Positions 1-8,150 are shown, numbered from the stretch's first letter. The stretch: DNA of 39,964 nt from OCS116 cluster bacterium AG-390-A19 (GCA_003278145.1 QCGV01000009.1:1-39964), one strand, 5' to 3'. Notes: generated by a model not told the origin, from the sequence alone. Numbers and translations: made by a program.

Positions 1-1
1 T

Positions 2-115
2 ATTAATTTGTACAAAAAAAGCAATAATGGAGTTTTTTCGTATAAAGGGAAAGTTGTAGATAAACCAATTATAAAAATAATGGAAAATAAACTTATAATT
101 TCAGGAAATAATTAG
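2..115 (+). CDS. C-terminal fragment of an unidentified protein (partial)
   Basis: An open frame runs from the window edge to a TAG at 113-115 and gives 37 residues ending in MENKLIISGNN. The start and most of the protein lie outside the window. The residues are Lys/Asn/Ile-rich and show no recognisable motif, so no function is assigned. The stop lies three bases from the stop of the convergent gene on the other strand. That spacing fits the tight convergent gene ends seen elsewhere here and supports this as a real gene end. It could still be a chance open frame, because the fragment is short and A+T-rich. Confidence 0.5.
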   Translation: MNLYKKSNNGVFSYKGKVVDKPIIKIMENKLIISGNN

Positions 116-118
116 AAT

Positions 119-1000
119 TTAATAAACCTTAGTTGAGGCTGGTTCATCAATTACATTATTTTCAATATAACCTAATTCAGAAATACTTATTTTAACTATA
201 TCACCATCTTTAAGGAATCTATCCTCTGCTACGCCTACTCCTCCTGGTGTTCCTGTTAGTATAAGATCGCCAGGTTCAAGGGTGAATGAGGTTGATAGGT
301 GCTCTACCAATTCAAAACAATTAAAAATTAAATTTTTGGTATTTGAATTTTGCTTTATAACACCGTTAATTTCAGTTTTAATTTCCAAATTATGAGGATC
401 TGAAATTTCATCTGGAGTAACAATTGCTGGTCCAAATGGACAATGAGTATCAAAAGACTTTCCAATAGTAAAAGTAGGTACTCTTAGTTGCCAATCTCTG
501 ACACTTACATCATTAGAGACGCAATACCCAGCAATTACCTTATGAGCCTCATTTTTTGGGACGTGTCTGCATTTTTTTCCAATAACAAAAGCTAACTCTC
601 CCTCATAATCAAGTTTTTCGGAAACAAAAGGGTCATGAATAGAATCATAAGGGCCGCAGACTGAAGTAGATTGTTTATTAAAGATCATTGGCACCTCAGG
701 ATCATCAACGTCTCTTCCTAATAATCTAATTTCTTCAAGATGATCTTGGTAGTTTAATCCTATAGCAATTATTTTAGGCGGTCTTTTAATAGGAGAAGTT
801 AATTTACAATCTTCTAAAGGGATTCTCTTATCATTGTATTCGAGTAAATTTTTTGCGAGTTCAAAAAATTCATCACCATTTTGTAAAAAAGTTAACATAT
901 CCTTAGGGATATCAGGGTTACTTGAAAAAGGTATAATATAATTATCTTTTAAAGCGCCAATGTGGGTATTATTTTCATTTATAAAAGAAACTAATTTCAT
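119..1000 (-). CDS. Fumarylacetoacetate hydrolase family protein
   Basis: This is a 293-residue enzyme of the FAH superfamily, whose members cleave C-C bonds of, or isomerise or decarboxylate, beta-keto acids at the end of aromatic catabolic pathways. The N-terminal domain (about 1-70) is the small one. The catalytic domain contains AIGLNYQDH (79-87), the metal ligands E133 and E135 in DYEGELAFVIG and D164 in VSNDVSVRDWQ, and the TGTPGGVG loop at 249-256. The likely site is the cytoplasm, with a divalent cation. The ATG has GGAG about nine bases upstream and overlaps the stop of the upstream DCC-family gene by four bases (ATGA), so the two are probably translationally coupled. The substrate cannot be told from sequence. 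Candidates are hydroxyhepta-dienedioate isomerase or acylpyruvase-like activities. Confidence 0.9.
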   Translation of the reverse strand: MKLVSFINENNTHIGALKDNYIIPFSSNPDIPKDMLTFLQNGDEFFELAKNLLEYNDKRIPLEDCKLTSPIKRPPKIIAIGLNYQDHLEEIRLLGRDVDDPEVPMIFNKQSTSVCGPYDSIHDPFVSEKLDYEGELAFVIGKKCRHVPKNEAHKVIAGYCVSNDVSVRDWQLRVPTFTIGKSFDTHCPFGPAIVTPDEISDPHNLEIKTEINGVIKQNSNTKNLIFNCFELVEHLSTSFTLEPGDLILTGTPGGVGVAEDRFLKDGDIVKISISELGYIENNVIDEPASTKVY

Positions 1001-1341
1001 TTTTTTTGTCTCCTTTTTAAATGCATTTTGTATAGGTAAAAAGCTATGGGTTCATAAACCAAATTCATAAAAAAAATACATATTTTATTACTTAATAAAC
1101 GGCTTAACCATTTAAAGCCACTGGTATTTTTCCATATTATAAGGAATGCTTCTGCGCCCTTATATTCAACATCATTCTGATAAGCGTGCATTCTTCTATT
1201 ATACTTATCATCCATTTCTGAAGAGTCATTATACTCAACCCCCTCAGATCTTGATTTATAAATTTCTATCTCTCTTTTACAGACTGGACAGCTATCGTTA
1301 TAAAAAACTTCAATTTTATTTTTATCTTTGATTTTATTCAT
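997..1341 (-). CDS. DCC-family (DUF393) thiol-disulfide oxidoreductase-like protein
   Basis: This 114-residue protein has the DUF393 signature near the N-terminus, FYNDSCPVC, with D16, C18 and C21. The family is thioredoxin-like and is predicted to carry out dithiol-disulfide exchange, though few members have been characterised. A hydrophobic stretch around residues 80-105 (ICIFFMNLVYEPIAFYLY) may be a membrane-contacting helix. It is the first gene of a two-gene unit, and its TGA overlaps the ATG of the FAH-family gene. Its start is only 38 bases from the possible small ORF on the other strand, so the promoter must be very compact or lie inside the opposing transcription unit. Confidence 0.82.
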   Translation of the reverse strand: MNKIKDKNKIEVFYNDSCPVCKREIEIYKSRSEGVEYNDSSEMDDKYNRRMHAYQNDVEYKGAEAFLIIWKNTSGFKWLSRLLSNKICIFFMNLVYEPIAFYLYKMHLKRRQKK

Positions 1342-1379
1342 ATTCTTACTTAATGTTTAAAATTACGAGAGGTAATGAT

Positions 1380-1514
1380 ATGGGAATTTCAGTTTGTAAT
1401 TCAAGCAAAAAAGTAAATTCAATTGATATTGAATTAGAGAAACAAAGAGAAAAAGACCAAAAATATTTTAATGAAAAGAAAAAAATAAAGAAGGAAGAAA
1501 ATGCAAAGATTTAA
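1380..1514 (+). CDS. Possible small ORF or leader (44 aa, charged)
   Basis: An ATG at 1380, seven bases after a GAGAGG Shine-Dalgarno-like sequence, opens a 44-codon frame ending with TAA at 1512-1514. That stop lies 14 bases inside the following SDR gene. The product begins MGISVCNSS and then becomes a Lys/Glu-rich predicted helix (residues 18-42). The SDR ribosome-binding site (AAGGAAG near 1492-1498) lies within it. It may be a leader peptide coupled to SDR translation, or simply an A-rich 5' untranslated region that happens to stay open. The start resembles an N-myristoylation sequence, but that has no expected meaning in a bacterium. The family is unknown. Confidence 0.28.
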   Translation: MGISVCNSSKKVNSIDIELEKQREKDQKYFNEKKKIKKEENAKI

Positions 1515-2259
1515 TGAGAAATTAGTAGTAATTTCAGGAGGAGCATCGGGAATGGGTGCCCTTACTGCCAAACGTGTAGTAGAGGAAGGTGGAACAGCTA
1601 TAACACTTGATATAAATGATACTCTTGGTCAAGAAGTTGCAAATGAAATAGGAAACAAATGTGAATTTTTTCATGCAGATGTAACCAAGCCTGACTCTTG
1701 GAATGACTTAGAAAAATATCTAGGAGATAGATTTAATAAGGTAACTTCAGTTATTAATGCTGCAGGGATTAGTGAACCTGCAACTATTGAAGATGAAACT
1801 TTTGATCATTGGAATAGAACTCACTCTATCAACGGAACATCAGTTTTTCTTGGTTGTCAGTTTGGCGTTAAAGCAATGAAAGATAGTGGTGGTTCAATTG
1901 TAAATTTCTCTTCTTCACTAGCTACAAGACCAAAACCATTTGTAATTGCATATAATTACAGTAAAGCAGGTGTACTAGCTATTACAAGGACTGTTGCTCT
2001 TCATTGTGCTGAAATGGGTTACAAAATTAGATGTAACTCTGTCCAACCTGGTGCTATCAATACACCGATGATGCAAAGATATATCGATGCCGCAGAAGAT
2101 CCAAAACAACAGCTTGCTGATTTTGCGGCAACACATCCTATGAATAGAGTTGGTGACCCTGATGAGGTAGTAAAAGCTGTTTTATTTTTAGCCTCTGACG
2201 ACTCGGCCTTTACCACCGGTGACTCAATTTCAGTGGATGGTGGAGTGATAGCTATCTAA
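1501..2259 (+). CDS. Short-chain dehydrogenase/reductase (classical SDR)
   Basis: This 252-residue classical SDR has the cofactor loop SGGASGMG (12-19), NAAG at 87-90, the catalytic Ser in NFSSSLA (137-139) and YNYSK (Y151, K155). The C-terminus VDGGVIAI has the usual family ending. Acidic D37 at the end of the second strand (ITLDIND) suggests NAD(H) over NADP(H). The closest relatives by eye are hydroxysteroid or alcohol dehydrogenases that oxidise a secondary hydroxyl group, but the substrate is not determinable. An AAGGA ribosome-binding site sits just before the ATG. The gene ends immediately next to the stop of the convergent reductase-like gene, with no spacer. Confidence 0.93.
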   Translation: MQRFNEKLVVISGGASGMGALTAKRVVEEGGTAITLDINDTLGQEVANEIGNKCEFFHADVTKPDSWNDLEKYLGDRFNKVTSVINAAGISEPATIEDETFDHWNRTHSINGTSVFLGCQFGVKAMKDSGGSIVNFSSSLATRPKPFVIAYNYSKAGVLAITRTVALHCAEMGYKIRCNSVQPGAINTPMMQRYIDAAEDPKQQLADFAATHPMNRVGDPDEVVKAVLFLASDDSAFTTGDSISVDGGVIAI

Positions 2260-3447
2260 TTATAGAGGGCCTTCAAAATTTACACCATTCAAAGAAAGAC
2301 GATCTATTAATGGTTGTCCAAGACCTGATGCTGGTGTAAGTACACCACCGTATTCTTTTCCGCCAGGTAACTTTTCATTTTCTTTGACTAAAGTTAGCGC
2401 ACTTTCGCAAACAAATTTAGAGGTTACTCTATATCCTGGATCACCTTTACCATGAACACGAAATAATTTTTTATCTCCATTATCTAATTCAGCAGTAAAA
2501 AAACTATCAAAGAAACCATTCTTCATTGTCTCCTCACTAGGTCCCTCTCCAGGCTTTGGAAGCAATGGTCTAATTAACTTTCGAATAGGTGTCCTTAAAA
2601 TTAAACCAAATAAAAGTGTTACAGAAGTTACTAATAAAGCTGTTTTAAATTTCTTATAAAAAGCATGTTCTTGATAAGTAAAATTAACTCCATAACCGTT
2701 TTGATTTAACTCCAAAAGAGCTGCACTTCTTCTAACAACCCTAGTATTTGAAACAGCCATAATAAATGGTCCAGTCCAGGAATTTATTAATTTATTTTTC
2801 TTTAAACCAACTGTGTCTGATCCAAGAGATCTTTGCTCTTTCGATACCGAATTATCCGGATTTAAAACATACGGATCATTCATTTTTTTTCCTAATTTAA
2901 GATCACCCATTGAAAAACCTGTTTCAGTAGTACCACCAGAAACACCTCCTTGACCCGCGTGAAAAGACTCAATTCTTTTTATAGGTCCATCAACTTTGGA
3001 GTTTGCAAAAAAGGTACCTAAATCCGAGGGAATAGAGTCATACCCGCATGCTGGAATAATTCTTACACCTTTTGAAGAGGCTTCTTCATGATGAAGATCA
3101 ATCATATCTCTTATCCAGAAGAATTCACCAGTAATATCGACATAATGCGATGAATTTTTAACACAAGACTTTACTAAATTTGAACTATATCTATGGAATG
3201 GACCTGCGGTGGATAACACAACCTTTGTATTTTTAGTTATTTCATCAAGAGCTTCATGATCATCACTATTTGCAACAAAAATATCTACATTAAGAGATAA
3301 TTCAGTCTTCAAATTCTCCAGCTTATCCTTATTTCTACCAGCTATAGCCCAACTTATATCGTTAGCATTTTTAGAGAGGTATTTTACGCATAATTGTCCA
3401 GTAAATCCTGTGGCCCCGTAAATTATAATATCAAATTTTTTATCCAT
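2260..3447 (-). CDS. Saccharopine dehydrogenase-like NAD(P)-binding protein (trans-acting enoyl reductase type)
   Basis: This 395-residue protein starts with the Rossmann loop YGATGFTG (10-17) followed by AGRNKDKL, typical of the saccharopine dehydrogenase NADP-binding family. Members related to mycobacterial trans-acting enoyl reductases share this architecture and an internal hydrophobic segment, seen here near residues 268-290 (ALLVTSVTLLFGLILRT). VDITGEFFWIRDM and IPACGYDSIPSDLG are further family-typical blocks. It probably acts on a lipid or long acyl substrate at the membrane; the family name does not imply lysine metabolism. It is the last gene of a minus-strand run, two bases after the ABM-like gene. 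Confidence 0.87.
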   Translation of the reverse strand: MDKKFDIIIYGATGFTGQLCVKYLSKNANDISWAIAGRNKDKLENLKTELSLNVDIFVANSDDHEALDEITKNTKVVLSTAGPFHRYSSNLVKSCVKNSSHYVDITGEFFWIRDMIDLHHEEASSKGVRIIPACGYDSIPSDLGTFFANSKVDGPIKRIESFHAGQGGVSGGTTETGFSMGDLKLGKKMNDPYVLNPDNSVSKEQRSLGSDTVGLKKNKLINSWTGPFIMAVSNTRVVRRSAALLELNQNGYGVNFTYQEHAFYKKFKTALLVTSVTLLFGLILRTPIRKLIRPLLPKPGEGPSEETMKNGFFDSFFTAELDNGDKKLFRVHGKGDPGYRVTSKFVCESALTLVKENEKLPGGKEYGGVLTPASGLGQPLIDRLSLNGVNFEGPL

Positions 3448-3449
3448 GA

Positions 3450-3743
3450 TTACACATCCCTTTTTGGGTAATATTTCTTAATAATTAATTCACCATCAAG
3501 AAACTCTTCTAAAGCCTCTACCAACCCAGTTTCAGTTCTCCATTGCATATAGGACTCTTGATTTTCTATCTTTTCCCATTCTTCAATGAGAAGAACTTTT
3601 GAATTTTCCATATCATGATAAGTTTCTAATCGAATACAACCTTCATAAGCCCTTGTATCAACTAAAATATCCCTTAAGTAATTAAAAAAATCTTCAATTC
3701 TTTCTTTTTTTACAGGAATTTCTAAATTTACTAATACACTCAC
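3450..3743 (-). CDS. Antibiotic biosynthesis monooxygenase (ABM) domain protein
   Basis: This small 97-residue protein has the ferredoxin-like ABM fold. The pattern of an N-terminal strand (VLVNLEIPVK), a helix, YEGCIRLETYHD, then VLLIEEWEKIENQESYMQW matches YgiN-like quinol monooxygenases and related stress or degradation proteins. Such proteins are usually cofactor-free dimers that oxidise quinols or small aromatics, although many have no proven activity. The start is GTG, overlapping the TGA of the upstream gene as GTGA, with GGAGGGAAGG upstream, so translation is probably coupled. Two bases separate it from the downstream reductase gene, which supports one operon. Confidence 0.85.
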   Translation of the reverse strand: MSVLVNLEIPVKKERIEDFFNYLRDILVDTRAYEGCIRLETYHDMENSKVLLIEEWEKIENQESYMQWRTETGLVEALEEFLDGELIIKKYYPKRDV

Positions 3744-4426
3744 ACCTTCCCTCCATAATTAGTAGATATGAAATCATCATAATAATAAATATTCAAACCT
3801 TTATTATTTTTTTTAACCATAAAATTTGAAAGTTTATCAATTTCAATAGCCCGGTATTTTCTCATTGGGCCAACAAGAAACAAATTTGATATTTTTGAAA
3901 AAATATCAACAATCTGTATTAAAAAATCTTTAGAGTTTGAGTTATTGTTCGTAAGGATATGACCTGGACGCAAAATCGAAACATTATCGTATCCAAGTAA
4001 TTTAATACTTTCTTCAACACGGCCCTTAGTATTCAAGTAAAAATTTGATGATTTTGAATTTGCACCAATAGCTGAAATAATTGAAACATCTCTTGCCCCT
4101 AGCTTTTTTGCTTTTTCAAGAATTTTAATTATATAATCATGCTCTATTTTGAAATGATTTTCTCTATCTTTTTTCCTAATATAAATTAGCTCCCAAACTT
4201 TTAGCCTTCTTCCTAAACAAATATAAACATGATCCCAGTTATTTAATTCAATATCCGCCTCAAGTGTATCAAAATTAAAAATAACATCTTTTACATTTTC
4301 AAATTTATTACTCAAATTTTGGCGAGAAAATGCATATATTTTTGATTCTTTTTTATTCAATAAGTTTAGAACAGAATTACCTATTAAGCCTGTACCACCA
4401 AAAAAAATTATATTCTTACTATCCAT
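3740..4426 (-). CDS. Atypical SDR / TIP30-like NAD(P)-binding protein
   Basis: The preferred start is the ATG at 4426 (228 aa). The longer frame to 4471 would run into the upstream gene and puts a non-family extension before the first beta strand. The Rossmann loop IIFFGGTGLIG has its glycines at 10, 13 and 16. The block VSIISAIGANSKSSNFYLNTKG has the Ser and Tyr/Lys-like arrangement of extended/atypical SDRs such as HTATIP2 (TIP30)-type reductases, followed by VSILRPGHIL. The substrate is unknown. It lies 14 bases downstream of the DUF2939 gene and overlaps the ABM gene. No strong ribosome-binding site precedes either start, so the exact N-terminus is uncertain. Confidence 0.78.
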   Translation of the reverse strand: MDSKNIIFFGGTGLIGNSVLNLLNKKESKIYAFSRQNLSNKFENVKDVIFNFDTLEADIELNNWDHVYICLGRRLKVWELIYIRKKDRENHFKIEHDYIIKILEKAKKLGARDVSIISAIGANSKSSNFYLNTKGRVEESIKLLGYDNVSILRPGHILTNNNSNSKDFLIQIVDIFSKISNLFLVGPMRKYRAIEIDKLSNFMVKKNNKGLNIYYYDDFISTNYGGKV

Positions 4427-4440
4427 ATCAATAACTATGT

Positions 4441-4965
4441 TTATGGTAAAATTACATTTACCAGCTTCCACCTTATACCAAATCTGTCTAAGTGAAGTCT
4501 AATTTGCTTTTTATTAACGGTGTTTATAAAAACAATAAATCTATTCATTGACTGGTATTTAAATTCAATGCTTTCTAAAACCTCTACACCACTATCCTTT
4601 TTTTCTAATTTTTTATTATTCCTTATAATTGAGGACGGATCCTCACCATCCATTAACCTTCCTAATCCATCAGGTGTAAGAAAAACATCTAGAGTTTCAT
4701 CAACAACTATATCAGCAAATCCCTCCGCCAAGAATCTTAGCGGATTATCATTTAATCTTTTGTTGATGCTATCTGAAAAAGATAAATTAATTTGATCCTT
4801 TAAGTTTGCTCTTAATTCAGGAAAATAAATATTTTTACTTAGTTGATTTGAATCTTTTGCCTCTATACTTTCTTTAATAGAGTAAAGAGCTAAAAAAGGT
4901 CCTAGTCCTAGATAAGTAGATACAAGAACAAGAAAAAGTAAAAGAGAAATAAATACTTTTTTCAT
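4441..4965 (-). CDS. DUF2939 family membrane-anchored protein
   Basis: This 174-residue protein has an N-terminal hydrophobic segment (residues 5-30, an uncleaved anchor or signal), then the DUF2939 hallmark of an ALYSIKESIEAKD-like helix and YFPELRANLKDQI. It would be exported to the periplasm or tethered to the inner membrane. The function of the family is unknown. GGAAAATA precedes the ATG. An imperfect palindrome at 4988-5011 lies in the leader between this gene and the outer-membrane protein gene upstream. It is followed by the TIP30-like gene after 14 bases. Confidence 0.82.
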   Translation of the reverse strand: MKKVFISLLLFLVLVSTYLGLGPFLALYSIKESIEAKDSNQLSKNIYFPELRANLKDQINLSFSDSINKRLNDNPLRFLAEGFADIVVDETLDVFLTPDGLGRLMDGEDPSSIIRNNKKLEKKDSGVEVLESIEFKYQSMNRFIVFINTVNKKQIRLHLDRFGIRWKLVNVILP

Positions 4966-4987
4966 TATTTTCCTTAAATAAATTTTT

Positions 4988-5011
4988 TTTAGGGTAAAGT
5001 TTTACTCTAAA
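4988..5011. repeat. 24-bp near-perfect palindrome in a leader region
   Basis: The sequence reads TTTAGGGTAAA, GT, TTTACTCTAAA. The arms are 11 bases with a single mismatch (G/T on the + strand, A/C on the minus strand). It lies in the 60-base gap between the stop of the Met-rich outer-membrane protein gene and the start of the DUF2939 gene. On the transcribed minus strand it is followed by a run of A, not T, so it does not look like a terminator for that strand. It may be an operator, an mRNA hairpin, or chance in A+T-rich DNA. Confidence 0.4.
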
Positions 5012-5025
5012 TTTTACAATTTAAA

Positions 5026-6153
5026 TTATAAAGATTTTTGAAACCCAATATGAATAGAAATATCATTTTTCATTTGTAAACCATTTTTATTTTGATCTAT
5101 TGGCTTAATAATTTCGAAAGCAAATCTATCTTTATGCCTTCCGCCAAAAATATCAAAAATCGCATTCATACCTATTCCAAAATTTAAAACCTCGCCACCG
5201 TAGTTTAAAGGATTGGCAGTTTGCACTGGAGCCATGATCGTTCTGCTTGATCCATCAATTGAGTCCTGATCTTTATAATTTAGCCTAAAAGAGTATGACG
5301 CTCTATCGTTGAAAGATCCCTGAAACCATATATTATATTCAAACTCATCACCAAAATTCCAATCTTTTTCATCGATTACTTTTTTAATCAATAGTTGATT
5401 ACCTAAAATAAAATCTCCAATTATTCTAACATTGGTAACACCGGAAATTAAACGAACGGCTTTGTCACTAGATTGCATACCGTAAGGTAATGTAATAAAC
5501 GTTTTCATATTCATGGGAGTTAAGACAAGACCTTTTTCTGAATTCTCACCTAAGCTTTTTTCTAGACCAAATATTGCATGCCACCTTGAAGATTCAATAT
5601 CATGTAGGTTAATTAATGCAGAGAGAGAAATTTTAGATAGATCAGAGGAGGATGTCTCAAAAGAACCTAAATACTCTCTTGTCATCATACCTTGGTGAGT
5701 ATCTAATATCATTTCTTTGTCATTAAACATTGCCATCCCCATCAATGTTATTTTATCAGATGGTGCATACATAGCTCCCAACATAATCATTCTCATTGTC
5801 ATTTTTTTTGGGATAACACTTAAGTTCATTGGCATTTTCATAGATGTTGAATGAGGATGCTCTGATATATTTGATGAAACCTCATTCATTGCTAACATGG
5901 ATTCAGAATTTTCCATCATCATAGGTATTTTAGAAAATGGATTGGGTTGCTTTAGGATATCTTCGGTTGAAATTGAATTTCCATTGAGAATATTTTTCTT
6001 CATTTCCATATTTGCAAATCTTAATGAAACCATCCACTCGCCTTTCTTATGAAAATGATCTGCCATAACACCAATTGGGCCATGATGAATTGCGTTCGCT
6101 GCGTAGATATTTAAAGGTAAAGTAAATAAAGCAATTAATAATAATTTTTTCAT
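5026..6153 (-). CDS. Met-rich outer-membrane beta-barrel protein, transporter-like family
   Basis: This 375-residue protein has a signal peptide (MKKLLLIALFTLPLNIYA, cleavage likely after residue 18-19). The mature start HHGPIGVMADHFHKKGEWM is characteristic of a family of bacterial outer-membrane proteins, often annotated as transporters, found near metal or copper genes. The alternating strands and the C-terminal phenylalanine-containing strand (ISIHIGFQKSL) suit a beta-barrel. The first half is unusually Met-rich, for example KMPMNLSVIPKKMTMRMIML and LGAMYAPSDKITLMGMAM, with several His. Met clusters in exported proteins often bind Cu(I), so a copper link is inferred only. No copper gene is adjacent. 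GGAG lies ten bases before the ATG. Confidence 0.72.
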   Translation of the reverse strand: MKKLLLIALFTLPLNIYAANAIHHGPIGVMADHFHKKGEWMVSLRFANMEMKKNILNGNSISTEDILKQPNPFSKIPMMMENSESMLAMNEVSSNISEHPHSTSMKMPMNLSVIPKKMTMRMIMLGAMYAPSDKITLMGMAMFNDKEMILDTHQGMMTREYLGSFETSSSDLSKISLSALINLHDIESSRWHAIFGLEKSLGENSEKGLVLTPMNMKTFITLPYGMQSSDKAVRLISGVTNVRIIGDFILGNQLLIKKVIDEKDWNFGDEFEYNIWFQGSFNDRASYSFRLNYKDQDSIDGSSRTIMAPVQTANPLNYGGEVLNFGIGMNAIFDIFGGRHKDRFAFEIIKPIDQNKNGLQMKNDISIHIGFQKSL

Positions 6154-6251
6154 GAATAGTTATCTCCATTAAAGCAGAATGAAAAGGAGCAAATTTATTT
6201 GATAATTACAAGGCTAAAATTGTCACAGTTTTTTTATCAAAAAGATTATAT

Positions 6252-6827
6252 TTATTTATATTCTTCTATCTTAATAAGCTTTCCTGAACTTACTTCGTAT
6301 ATAAAACCATGAACTTTAATATTGCTAGGTATAAGACTATGATTCTTAATAATTTTTAGATCTTCTGTCATACTTTGCTTTAAACTAGAAAAGGTATACC
6401 AATTAATTTTATGGCCTTCTTTAGAGCCAGGTTTCGAGTTTTCACTTTGAACATTATTATTTGACCAAGATTTTCCATCGAAAAAAGCTGTTTCTAAATC
6501 ATCCTCCAGTAATTGTGCAATTGTTTCATCTGAAATTTTTTGCATACCACAATCAGTGTGCTGGATCAGTATCCATTCAGTTGTTCCTAGTAATTTATGC
6601 GAAACAACTAGTGATCTAATTGCATCATCCGTAACCCTTCCTCCAGCATTCCTTATTACATGAGCATCGCCTTCCTCAAGACCCAATGCTTTAGCAGGAT
6701 CAACCCTGGCATCCATACATGTTAAAATAGCTATATTTTTTTTTGGTTGTGCTGATAAATCACCTTTATCAAATTCTTTGCTATATTTATTATTATCCTC
6801 AATAATTTGTAATAAATTTTTGGTCAT
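6252..6827 (-). CDS. Beta-class carbonic anhydrase
   Basis: This 191-residue enzyme interconverts CO2 and bicarbonate. The zinc site is clear: C37 with the dyad D39 and R41 in ILTCMDARVD, then H90 and C93 in QHTDCGM. VIRNAGGRVTDD (57-68) is the conserved loop after the first ligand. I place the start at the ATG at 6827, which has GAGGA about six bases upstream. A TTG four codons earlier lies inside that ribosome-binding site and is not credible. There is no signal peptide, so it is probably cytoplasmic. It lies 20 bases after the DUF998-like gene and 98 bases before the outer-membrane gene, perhaps the end of a GST-DUF998-CA unit. Confidence 0.95.
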   Translation of the reverse strand: MTKNLLQIIEDNNKYSKEFDKGDLSAQPKKNIAILTCMDARVDPAKALGLEEGDAHVIRNAGGRVTDDAIRSLVVSHKLLGTTEWILIQHTDCGMQKISDETIAQLLEDDLETAFFDGKSWSNNNVQSENSKPGSKEGHKINWYTFSSLKQSMTEDLKIIKNHSLIPSNIKVHGFIYEVSSGKLIKIEEYK

Positions 6828-6847
6828 AAAGATCCTCAAAAAAAATT

Positions 6848-7528
6848 CTAATTAAGTTTTATATCTTTTAATCTTTCAGAAAAAGCAAAACTTAGAAAAA
6901 ACATACATATAATATTAACTAAAGTAATAATTTTCTGAATTATTGCTTGCTCTACCATTTGCTCAATACTAGTTAACGGACTATCACTTATAATTTGATA
7001 AACAACATATAAAAAAGTAAAAAATAATAAACAAAAAATCATTACTGAATATTTCTTACTCACACTACTTCGTATAAGAACAAAAAAATACAAAACCAAC
7101 CCCGGAACAAGAAGTCTAAAAGCATTTATAGCGAAAAAAATATGTTCATCTAGATACAAATCATAGGGAGTTAAACCAACTCCAGCAAAGAAAAGGGTTC
7201 CAAAGAAAAGAAATGCAGAACCAATAATTGATATTATAAAACTTATAATATCTTCTTTAAATAATTTGGGAATGAATAAAAAAGAAATACCTATTAAGGT
7301 AAATAAAGTCATAGAAAAATTGAAAATTAAAAAGGAAATCAAATTTGGTAAACCCGAATGAGATTTGTAGCCACCAAGATCACTTAAAAAATTATGACTA
7401 ATTGAATAACCAAGCTGTGATGGATCATGAATATTCCCACCAGGGTAGAAAAACATTGATACAAAAACTGAAATAGTAAAAAAAATAGTTACAAATCTTA
7501 ATACATCAACTGTCCAAAATTTGTACAT
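6848..7528 (-). CDS. DUF998-like integral membrane protein
   Basis: This 226-residue protein has about six transmembrane helices (roughly 8-28, 62-84, 95-118, 130-152, 160-178 and 198-218). The first loop, FYPGGNIHDPSQLGYSISHNFLSDLGG, matches the DUF998-type pattern in which a Tyr/Ser and NFLSDLG motif follows the first helix. The function is unknown; the family occurs widely as small inner-membrane proteins. It lies ten bases after the GST gene and 20 bases before the carbonic anhydrase gene, which suggests co-transcription without indicating a shared role. Confidence 0.7.
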   Translation of the reverse strand: MYKFWTVDVLRFVTIFFTISVFVSMFFYPGGNIHDPSQLGYSISHNFLSDLGGYKSHSGLPNLISFLIFNFSMTLFTLIGISFLFIPKLFKEDIISFIISIIGSAFLFFGTLFFAGVGLTPYDLYLDEHIFFAINAFRLLVPGLVLYFFVLIRSSVSKKYSVMIFCLLFFTFLYVVYQIISDSPLTSIEQMVEQAIIQKIITLVNIICMFFLSFAFSERLKDIKLN

Positions 7529-7538
7529 GTTGGTAAGC

Positions 7539-8150
7539 CTATTCCATTTCTATGGCGATTTTAAAGGAAGGTCTTTCAGATATACGATTAACATAGCCTT
7601 TTAAATTAACCATTTCATCAGTAATACAGCCCATTCTATTACTCATAAAACATGCATGACCGAGCATGATATCAGCGGCAGAAAAATTGCCAATTAGGTA
7701 CTCTTTATTATCTAAGGTTTCATCAACAGGAATTAAAGCTTTTGTTAGAAGATTCTTTGCTTGTCTCAGAACTGTTTCATCTCTTCTATCTTCTGGTAAC
7801 AAAATCGTTTGAACAACTATTGTGTTAATTGGAGGCATTACCATCCCTTCGCAATAATGGAACCATTGTAAAAATTGAGGATATTCGTCAGAACTTATAC
7901 TGGGTTTTAGTCCACCATTTTTGTGACGCTCTATAATATACTCAACAATTGCACCGGACTCATAAATTCTAATATCACCATCATCTAAAACTGGAATACG
8001 CCCCAAAGGGTGTCTTTTTCTGTGCTCATCCGATTTAAGATCTTTTGGATGAAAAGCCATATTATTAACTTCATAAGGAAGTTCTAACTCCTCTAATAAC
8101 CAAATTATTCTTCCAGCTCTGGAATTTGGTGCAAAGTGAACCTTTAACAT
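7539..8150 (-). CDS. Glutathione S-transferase
   Basis: This 203-residue cytosolic-type GST has an N-terminal thioredoxin-like domain with HFAPNSRAGRIIWLLEEL (S9 as candidate catalytic residue), the cis-proline block GRIPVLDDGD and the glutathione-binding YESGAIVEYI. The all-helical domain ends with NFSAADIMLGHACF, the family N-capping box. It would conjugate glutathione to electrophiles or reduce them. Its ribosome-binding site (GGGAG) begins directly after the T-tract of the terminator that ends the receptor transcript, so receptor read-through would feed this gene. The substrate is not predictable; aromatic or epoxide intermediates are plausible from context. Confidence 0.92.
   Translation of the reverse strand: MLKVHFAPNSRAGRIIWLLEELELPYEVNNMAFHPKDLKSDEHRKRHPLGRIPVLDDGDIRIYESGAIVEYIIERHKNGGLKPSISSDEYPQFLQWFHYCEGMVMPPINTIVVQTILLPEDRRDETVLRQAKNLLTKALIPVDETLDNKEYLIGNFSAADIMLGHACFMSNRMGCITDEMVNLKGYVNRISERPSFKIAIEME

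Noticed and set aside
1380-1514. Resemblance of the small ORF to the N-terminus of a eukaryotic G-protein alpha subunit
   Set aside because: Only a short charged helix and the MG-x3-C start agree, and no GTPase domain follows. The genes around it are bacterial.
4427-4471. Extended N-terminus of the TIP30-like protein
   Set aside because: The extra residues overlap the upstream gene and precede the first strand of the Rossmann fold by more than family members usually show.
6828-6839. TTG start for carbonic anhydrase four codons upstream
   Set aside because: The TTG overlaps the Shine-Dalgarno sequence of the ATG at 6827.
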